A stretch of DNA of 64,000 nt from Girardinichthys multiradiatus (taxonomy: Eukaryota > Chordata > Actinopteri > Cyprinodontiformes > Goodeidae). The stretch lies in NCBI RefSeq assembly GCF_021462225.1, contig NC_061813.1, positions 23,336,442-23,400,441 on the forward strand. The letters are read 5' to 3'. Shown here piece after piece: positions 1 to 64,000 of the stretch. Made by a program: the position numbers and the translations under genes. Numbering within the stretch: position 1 is the first letter of the stretch; the number at the start of each line of letters is the position of its first letter. The notes under the pieces were generated by a model, which ran no database searches, was not told the origin of the DNA, and worked only from the letters and a program-made list of their open reading frames with translations.

Positions 1-124
1 CCTTGGGCTCCCCCCGGAGGAGCTAGAGGAGGTGTCTGGAGAGAGGGAAGTATGGGTGTCTGCTGAGTCTGCTGTCCCCGCAACCCGGTCCACAGATAAG
101 CGGAAGACGATGAGTACGAGTACG
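1..124 (+). mobile_element. RTE/Rex3-like LINE, 3' end only
   Basis: The first bases encode the C-terminus of an RTE-type reverse transcriptase (PPEELEEVSGEREVW) followed by the typical 3' end AAGCGGAAGACGATGAGTACG. The same ending is found at 40,300-40,402. It is 5'-truncated by the window edge and non-functional. It abuts an L2-type fragment in the opposite orientation. Confidence 0.7.
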
Positions 125-1095
125 AGCACTCTGTAGTGCCGATCTGAAGGTAAAAGTTTGAAAGGTTTGCTTGCGGGACGCACCAGTGCACCAGCTGATC
201 CACTCCCTGTCTGTTTGTAGACTTATGACTATCCTAGATCGGACCAATAACAGTGGTGTCATCTGCAAACTTCAGGAGTTTCACAGACGGGTCCGCTGAA
301 ATACATTCATTTGTGTACAGGAAGAAGACTAGTTGGGAGAGAACACACCCCTGGGGGGTGCTGGTGCTGATGGTTTGTGTGCGGGAGAAGATGCTCCCGA
401 AACTCAACCCCTGCTACTGATCGGTCAGGGCTGGGTGAGCTTCTAGTGGAGGATATCTGGGTTGATGGTGTTGAGGCAGAGCTGAAGTCCACAAACAGAA
501 TCCTGGCATATGTCCCTGGGTGGTCGAGGTGGTACAGGATTAACTGTAGTCCCAGATTGACTGAATTATCTGTCAACCTGTTTGCCCAGTTAGCAAACTG
601 CAGGGGATCTAGCAGGGGGCTTGTGATGTCCTCCAGATACTTCAACCGGCGTTCAAAGGATTTCAAGACCACAGACATCAGGGTGACAGGTCTTTCGTCA
701 TTAAACCCCATGATGGTGTATTTCTTGGGGACCAGGCTCATGATGGAGCATTTGAAGCACATGGGAACCTCACACAACTCCATACACTTGCTGAAGATAT
801 GAGTGAAGATGGGAGCCAGTTGGTTATACCAAACACTCAGGCATGAGAGGGAGACATTGTCAGGTCCTGGAGCTTTCTTTATGTTTTGACGCTGAAAGAC
901 CCTATTACATCTTCCTCATAGGTCTTAAATCCAGGCAGGGGGGTCTGTATTTGAATGCGATGTGGAAGAGTTAGTGGGAGGTGTGAACGGGTGGTTTTCA
1001 AACTTGCAGTAGAAGTTGTTAAGGTTATCTACCAGACTAGAATTTTGCTCAGGGTGGGGAGTCGAGCTCCTCTAGGAAGTGTGGGTGCAGTAATA
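125..1095 (-). mobile_element. L2/CR1-like LINE reverse transcriptase fragment
   Basis: Read on the minus strand, 783-307 encodes a reverse transcriptase core with VPMCFKCS, PVPKK-like VPKKYTIMG, LLDPLQFANWANR and ARILFVDFSSA, all hallmarks of the L2/CR1 superfamily in fish. The frame breaks after the FVDFSSA motif. The left end (125-190) matches the C-terminal part of the antisense LINE at 10.37-10.44 kb, so both probably belong to one family. It is dead. Confidence 0.7.
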
Positions 1096-1149
1096 TCTAA
1101 ACTGTAAAATTCTGCAAATTATGCGGTGATGCCCAGTTTGAAGCTGAAA

Positions 1150-2520
1150 ATATTTCCTGGTCTGGCTGTATTGAGGCAATAACCCATTTAGCAGAGGAGG
1201 GCTGTCTTAAATGACAGAAGCTTCAAAAGGAGCTTGTGATAGAGCATCCAAAATAGTTGGGAGATCCCATGAACGGGATATCTGTTTAGACGATGGCCAG
1301 AGAATGTGAGCATCCTTCATAAAACGATAGATGATGGGATGTTGTCCCACCGGCATATTGCCAAACCCAACATGAGAGGCAGAAAAGGCTGCCAAATAAA
1401 CCTTTGCAGTAGAAAACTACTTTCCTTCGTCCAGGAGTTTCAGAAGGACTGTCAGGATGACTTGCATGGAACATGTGAATGGGAGGGTCTGATTTTGAAA
1501 GCACCACTCCTAAAATACCCTGCAGTTGCATATGTATAGAGACCATGCTGAGAGCACCATAGAGCTTATAATGGTCAGAATAACATTAGACAGAAAATCT
1601 ACTGAATATACGCCCTGCTCTCCAAAGAGCTAGGTGTTGTTGGTGTAAATGAAAAATCTGCCTGTGTGCTTATGAAATCAAATCCCTGCGTATTGGTAGC
1701 TGCAACAGTTTGTCGCACAGGAACTGAGCAACCTCTGCCAGCCAGTTTTTACGGGGCCAGTAAGAAACCACTAGGTGTAATGACACTTCCTGGACCCTTA
1801 CTCTGGCCAGAGTTGGGGCTGCTATTGGTTAGAAGACATATAGGAGGACTTAAGGCCATTCGTATGCGAGTGCATTAACCCCAGTGGTGGATCCCAATCT
1901 GTCAGTGAAAAAAAAACTGTGTCTTCTCCTATGAAGTGTACAGGTGGACTTGGGGTTGCACATATTGGTCCCAAATCTGTTCTACCATTTCTGGGTATAA
2001 CCTCCATTCCCCATAGTGGTGGTTCCCCCCTGAAAAGCAGATCTGCTCCTGAATTCTGGGCCCCTGGCACATGAGTTGCTCTCAGGGAGAGGAGATCCAC
2101 ATTGCTTCACATAATCAGTCTATGTTCCTGCTTGTGCAACCGAAGGGACATTAGTTAGTTCTCCCTGTTTGTCACAACCATAGTCTTGTCTGTCCTGATT
2201 AAAATATGGTAGTTCCTTATGAAAGGGAGAAAATGTTTTCATGTCAGAAACGTAGCCATGAGGTCCAGGCGGTTTATGTGATAAAATCAAGCGCGAAAAG
2301 TGTTCGCATGAGCCCAGTGTAGTAAGCGCCACCTGGGCATGCTCCAGGCCCAGACAGGTAAAACAAATGTTGTGCGTACTCTTAGCCGAGATTTGGCATC
2401 CACAGACACACAGCCATGGCAATGGGTTAACCACAGTGCTGACTGTCTTGGAAGCCATTAGCGGGAACACCAGGCTTACACTCTAACCGTAGTTGTGGAA
2501 CTACAGCGGTGATGTTTAAT
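1150..2520 (-). mobile_element. DIRS-like retrotransposon relic (gag, RNase H, tyrosine recombinase)
   Basis: Three minus-strand blocks in DIRS order. At 2480-2120 there is a gag-like cysteine-rich segment (CVCGCQISAKSTHNICFTCL). At 2100-1822 is the RNase H tail with LRATHVPGAQNSGADLLFRG and SLTDWDPPLGL. At 1546-1207 is the start of the tyrosine recombinase (YRFMKDAHI..., SWDLPTILDALSQAPFEA). Most of the reverse transcriptase between gag and RNase H is missing, and the recombinase loses its catalytic C-terminus. The assignment rests on my knowledge of fish DIRS1 proteins; stop codons and frameshifts make it non-functional. Confidence 0.65.
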
Positions 2521-4040
2521 GTTTGGGGACAAACCGAATGAATACAATCTTACAAACTGGCTAGCAGCTGGTGTGCTAAAAGAGCTTAGTGTTTACTGTT
2601 TGTTAATAGTAAGCCTCAGTCTATAAGTCTATACATTTTCTGGTAGCCTGACTAATGCAAGGCTAGTTAGCAGAAGTAACGGTTGAGATGCTGGCGCTTG
2701 TGACTACTCTTTGTTGACTGTCTAGTTACTTATTGCCTCACTGTGTGATGGCAGCGAAGTCAAAGTGTGTAGCGTAGCCTTATGTAGCAGGGTGGCTAAC
2801 TGTTAGGCTGACTACTGTTGGTGACAGCATAGACACTCGCCAGCTATCTGCATGGTAGCAGCTTAGATGGCAAATATTGGCCATCTCTCAAGCCCAACAA
2901 CAACCTGCATTGGTTTCAACGAAGTGAAACAGATATTGAAATCTCCATGAAATGTCGCCATTGTTGTTGTGGTTTCTAGTACAAAAAGCAATTGACCTTT
3001 GGGACTCTGGTTTTGTGTTTGTTTGCATGGCTTGATTTTTTTGTTTTCTTTAAGTTAGCTGTGGAAAAGACGATCCAGATCTGATCCCTCGGATCGGATT
3101 AAAAGTTCCCCCAATAAAGCTGTGAACTTCAACATCTTAACAAACCAAACATTTTAAAATCTGTGTCATTAGTGTAAAATAGCTGACCGAGTAACTGCAG
3201 ACACATGCACTCATGTTATCTATTCATATGTGGTTAAAAAAAGAAAATTACTAAAACTATGATCAATAATAATCACTTTTAGAGTAATCTGTGATTCTAT
3301 TTTAGCCGCTACAGCCACATTCTTGTTTTAAAATTGTTGTATAACCATGAAACCATGAAACCTTTACTCATTGTCATCACACCATCAGAATCTAGAAGAA
3401 ACATGTTCAGACTCTTCTAGACTAAATATGGAAAGAGCAACAAAGGATAAAGGAAGATGCCAGGATGTGTAAAAATGATGAGCCCAACATTTAAAATGAG
3501 ACGAAAACAGACAATAAATCCTTAAAAAAGAGGTATCCAGTGAGACGGATAATAGGCAGTCAGCCGAACCACACAAAAGTACCTTCCTCTGATTTATGAC
3601 TGTCATTCAACCACAAACTCCTCCCCAGACAGTACATTAATAATCCCTAAATAAAATTAATGGGCTAAATCAGACTAAAATCACATGACTTATAAGCAAT
3701 TTCCCCAAAATGTGTGTTATTTTTCCTTCCCATCTGCTGCTGTTTTAAGAAGTCCTTGTCAAATTAACAGTGAAAGGTCAGAAAAGAAAACAGACTTGTA
3801 TTACTAAAGATCTCAGTGTAACATTCTCCTTACACTGTAAAAGACCTCAATGGACAAAAATAAAAACACCAAACATAGCCAAGAGTTATTTTCTAATCCA
3901 TCTTCAGGAGTTGTTAAATAGCCATCCAGTTGCCTTACAGTTACACTGATGCAACAAAAAGAAAACCACAAGATTGTTTTTTGCATCTCTTGAGAGTTAT
4001 TTCCAAGCCAAAGCATAAAGATTAGAAGTAGAAGCCTTAC
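2521..4040. other. prex2 intron 10, nothing recognised
   Basis: AT-rich intron sequence next to exon 10. I looked for the expected next DEP-domain exon on the minus strand and did not find it. No mobile element was recognised. Confidence 0.5.
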
Positions 4041-62096
<58,056 letters not shown>

Positions 62097-62450
62097 TCTG
62101 AGGGAACCTGTAGATGCGAAGAAACGGGATTTCCTTCAGCAGGTCACAGTTTCACATCACCCAGTTGAGTTCAGATGCGGCAGGGGAAAGTTGGCAGCAT
62201 GTTCAGAACTAACGGAGCAACCGGTGACCGCGAATAAAGTCCCCAAGAAGTCCGGAGAAAAGGTCAGAATAAGCGAGAAAATTATAAGTTTAAAGTTTTA
62301 AAACAGGAAGAAAGAAATTGCGAAAGGAAGAGTGGCTGAGGAGTGGGAATGAACTGGACTTCGGTTAAAAGTTAAATCCATATGACTCCTGAAAACCATC
62401 CTACTCCAGCGTCCCAACAGCTTTAAAAGTTGGGGACCAGTGTGAAGTAA
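62097..62450 (-). promoter_or_regulatory. prex2: probable prex2 5'UTR / promoter-proximal region
   Basis: Sequence immediately upstream of the prex2 start codon. It has scattered CpGs and no recognisable mobile element, unlike the intron on the other side. No TATA box or clear transcription start can be assigned by eye, and a further non-coding exon cannot be excluded: TTCCCTCAG directly before the ATG could act as a splice acceptor. Position alone supports the call. Confidence 0.35.
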
Positions 62451-63554
62451 GCCACGAAACGTGCAACAGCTTCCGCCTAAACGTTTCAAAATAAAGGCAT
62501 GACAGGAAGTAATTACCAGATATTACAGACTTCCACTGCACACCATCAATGTAATACTTTTGAAATTTGTGGAGAATTTTAGTTATTTCCGACAATCTTG
62601 ACGATGCAAAAAACTTTGCTGCTTTTCTTCAACAATAAAGTGAAATAAAAGAAACCTAAACAAAAATCACTTTATTAATCTGTTGGTCTGTCCAGCTCGA
62701 ACGCTAAAGTAGTCTATGTATCTAATGGAGGCAGAGGCTATCTCTCATCCTCATTAAGGAAAGATGTTAAAATAAATATAATAAAACAAAATAAAATACA
62801 ATGGAAACATTAGATTATAATTCAACGATAAACACAGAATTACTGTCATTTAATTGTGCTCTCCACTTTTATCAAAAACTGCAAAATAAAAAAATAAAAA
62901 ATCTCCTGAGATCTTTGCAGGTAGACAAAGGAAAATGATGACTGTATCAAAGACACCTATCCAAATATCTGCACCCTCTCTCTTATGTTCTTCACGGCTC
63001 TCATGTTAAAAATGGGGTTAACAAGTAACCACTGACATTGAGAAATAAGTATTTGACCTTACAATCAACCACAAAACATCTAACGGGCAGATTAATTGAA
63101 TAAACCAAGTGAAATTGGAATAAATTTATATCAGAAAACGATTGGATGTTTTCAAGGATGAATTTTTACTTTATGTGTTTACGTTATGTATTTAATTTCC
63201 ATAAATTTAGTTATTTACACTTTATATACACATAATGTCAAACTCCCAATAAAAAGGAATCTAACAGCACGTAACATTTGGAAGCAGGCCTGAGTCAAAT
63301 TCAGTCACATTTAAATTCACTCAGCAGCATAACAGGATTAAAGAATGAAGTTTCATCCAATCAAATAGCTGTTCAGAACAGTCAGCAGGTATAAAAGGTT
63401 GTTTATCACAGAAAACCAGCATTACATTCATCATTTCTTACATTACTCTGTTTTAGACTTTGTTGTATTTAATGTAGTTTTAAGGTAGATTATTTTAATG
63501 TTTCTTTGCAGTTATCCTTTATTTGAAGTTGGTGATCCAGATCTCAAGGTGTAG
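62451..63554. other. upstream of prex2, nothing recognised
   Basis: AT-rich sequence 5' of the gene. No other gene or RNA recognised; a TATAAAAGG motif at about 63,391 lacks any associated gene in view. Confidence 0.4.
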
Positions 63555-63990
63555 CCATATAGAAGAGGGTTTCTGGTTTGAGAATCTCAGGGTCTCATCT
63601 TTGCCTTTTGCATATGATGTTGTTCTGTTGGTGACCTCCATGGCCTTCCTCTGGAGCCATTCGCAGCCGAGTATGGAGCAACCAGGGGGAGAGTCAGATC
63701 CTATAAGTCAGAGATTGTGTTTCTCAATGGCTGGACTGCGCTCTCCAGCCCAGAGTTCAGTTTCTGCATCAAGAGTAAGAGTTCAAGTATCTTGCTGTCT
63801 TGTTCACGCAAGAAGGTAGGATGAAACAGATGGTTCCTTATCTGCAAGAATGCATGCTCTGCTCTGGTCTGTCATGGTGAAGAAGTAGCCAAGCCAAAAA
63901 AGGGAGATGCTTAATTTACTGGTCCACCTACCTTTCAGCCCTCACCTCCAGTCAAGATAAGACTGAGATTCCAGATACAAGCAACTGAAT
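63555..63990 (+). mobile_element. RTE/Rex3-like reverse transcriptase relic
   Basis: The plus strand reads GFWFENLRVSSLPFAYDVVL, the equivalent of FGDLRVSSLLFADDVVLLA with the catalytic ADD changed to AYD. Further pieces follow (EEGRMKQ-like, WSTYLSALTSS). Decayed; runs close to the window end. Confidence 0.6.
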
Positions 63991-64000
63991 AGAGACTCCT

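Noticed and set aside
1..4040. a further prex2 exon (DEP1 continuation)
   Set aside because: Searched the minus strand for the expected EFVSWL-type DEP text after exon 10 and found none; only retroelement relics are seen.

Overview
This is a teleost fish genomic window. The evidence is a vertebrate multi-exon gene with GT-AG introns, set in a mix of mobile elements typical of ray-finned fish: Tc1/mariner DD34E elements, RTE/Rex3-like and L2-like LINEs, a DIRS-like relic, tRNA-derived SINEs, a chromodomain Ty3/gypsy element and long GGAT/GATA microsatellites. I cannot name the species; a percomorph fish is a guess.

The only host gene I can support is prex2 (P-Rex2, a PIP3-dependent Rac exchange factor) on the minus strand. 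Ten consecutive coding exons are present: exon 1 with the start codon at 62096 down to exon 10 ending at 4041. They encode residues 1-410, i.e. the N-terminus, the whole DH domain, the whole PH domain and the beginning of the first DEP domain. Every exon boundary has AG/GT signals and the splice phases fit throughout. The other DEP, PDZ and IP4P-like parts must lie beyond the left edge. Upstream of exon 1 (62.1-64 kb) is presumed promoter and intergenic sequence.

Layout. 1-4.0 kb: intron 10 with an RTE tail, an L2 reverse transcriptase fragment and a DIRS-like relic. 4.0-17 kb: exons 10 to 5, with Tc1 relics and SINEs in the introns. 17-28.3 kb: a large compound tetranucleotide array, low-copy-looking intron sequence and exons 4 to 2. 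28.3-62.0 kb: the 33.7 kb intron 1, which holds nearly all the intact or datable mobile DNA. That includes two near-identical Tc1 copies (one with an uninterrupted transposase ORF), a Kolobok-like TTAA element with a THAP remnant, a SINE with a perfect 15-bp target duplication, and a complete-ended chromovirus at 44,850-51,669. A third Tc1 family member and a 377-bp miniature element with two perfect adjacent hairpins follow.

The most informative structure is the chromovirus. Its LTRs are flanked by GCTCC duplications. The 12 nt directly after its 5' LTR are the exact reverse complement of 12 nt inside that LTR, as expected for the self-priming Tf1/sushi group. A Tc1 element jumped into its gag region. 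A separate 42-bp exact copy of its gag sequence sits about 7 kb beyond its 3' end inside another inverted-repeat structure. I found no CRISPR, operon or other prokaryotic feature, and no convincingly new functional system; the novelty is in the structure of the mobile elements.
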